Source: Chlorella sorokiniana (taxonomy: Eukaryota; Chlorophyta; Trebouxiophyceae; Chlorellales; Chlorellaceae). Taken from it: a stretch of DNA of 64,000 nt. The stretch is from contig CP084610.1 of assembly GCA_025917655.1 (NCBI GenBank), positions 868,001 to 932,000 on the forward strand, written 5' to 3'. Shown here in pieces: positions 63,574 through 64,000 of this stretch; position 1 is the stretch's first letter; each line of letters starts with the position of its first letter. The position numbers and the translations under genes are program-made. The notes beneath the pieces were generated by a model. That model ran no database searches and was not told the DNA's origin. It worked only from the letters and a program-made list of their open reading frames with translations.

Positions 63574-64000
63574 GCTTTTGCTGTTTGAGTTTGATTAAAT
63601 TCGTGTGTGTTTGTTGTTGTTCTATGTTTCGCAGGTCGTCGAAAGAAAGAGAGCCATAGGGTCCCTCTCTGAGAGTCCCTCTACGCCGCTCTATCGTGAA
63701 AGAGATTGTGGCTCTGTGGGTGAGAAGATAGTCGTGGGAAGTGAGGCACGCAGTCAGGCCAACCTACGCGGCCGCATGACTTCGTCCTCGACGGCGTCCG
63801 CGGGTTACGGGCTACAAGCGGCAAAACTACCTCTCGTCGATCTTCCAGTGTCCACGGGCTCTCCAAGGGGAGCTGGGCATCGGCAGCTGCACCCGCTGGC
63901 GCACCTGCCGGTGAGCTGCTGCTGGCGTCTCCTCCAGAGGCTCAGGCCTCCGCATCTGCAGGAGTCTGTGAACCACGGCGCCCTGCACCTCGCGGGACGA
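63574..64000. other. Unassigned right end
   Basis: I see no gene, RNA or repeat that I can support. A 61-residue antisense frame at 63681-63866 has no resemblance to known proteins. Confidence 0.5.

Noticed and set aside
1-64000. CRISPR arrays, bacterial operons, insertion sequences
   Set aside because: None seen. Spliced genes, algal poly(A) signals and a LINE show a eukaryotic nuclear sequence.

Overview
The window is nuclear DNA of a green alga, most likely a trebouxiophyte of the Chlorella/Micractinium type. The signs are very high GC, dense GT-AG introns of roughly 60-250 bp, TGTAA poly(A) signals downstream of several stops, and plant-lineage proteins (nardilysin, plant-type Maf, PLAC8, midasin). 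This placement is inferred from gene content and style only.

Layout. 1-739 (+): small conserved plastid membrane protein. 740-1615 (-): weak candidate gene. 1779-7635 (+): nardilysin-type M16 metalloprotease. About 7955-9163 (+): Maf-like nucleotide pyrophosphatase. 9334-12152 (+): secreted TIM-barrel glycoside-hydrolase-like protein. About 12367-16296 (+): TRP-like cation channel. 16718-18071 (-): PLAC8 Cys-rich membrane protein. 18986-19527 (+): SWS1/ZSWIM7 recombination factor, followed after 101 bp by a small single-pass membrane protein (19629-20560), a possible dicistronic pair. 20874 to about 24828 (-): unrecognised multipass membrane protein. About 25332-27847 (+): YqaJ-like PD-(D/E)XK nuclease. 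28004-28076 (-): tRNA-Lys(CTT). 28994-29789 (-): small secreted Kazal-type Cys-rich protein. 30134-58603 (-): one giant gene for midasin (MDN1/REA1), the six-AAA+ remodelling ATPase of 60S ribosome maturation. 59403 to about 63345 (-): a compound retroelement insertion, made of a 5'-truncated LINE joined head-to-tail to a SINE-like unit. 63453-63525 (+): second tRNA-Lys(CTT).

Two points stand out. First, the two tRNA-Lys genes lie in a duplicated cassette of about 300 bp, with conserved 5' leader and 3' hairpins. The left copy is uninterrupted and acts as an empty site: it shows that the SINE-like unit plus LINE at the right copy entered as one block about 105 bp upstream of the tRNA. Both units end in a similar GTTAC...GTAAC hairpin followed by short tandem repeats, as expected for shared 3'-end recognition and template jumping. 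Second, nearly every conserved gene (and the LINE) carries single-base frameshifts, mostly one base missing from a G or C run. This looks like uncorrected long-read assembly error rather than gene death, so the CDS spans below are gene extents, not clean reading frames.

Most of these are housekeeping or cell-surface genes with no evident pathway link. Midasin dominates the right half. Exon boundaries come from reading splice sites together with protein-family conservation and are approximate where marked.
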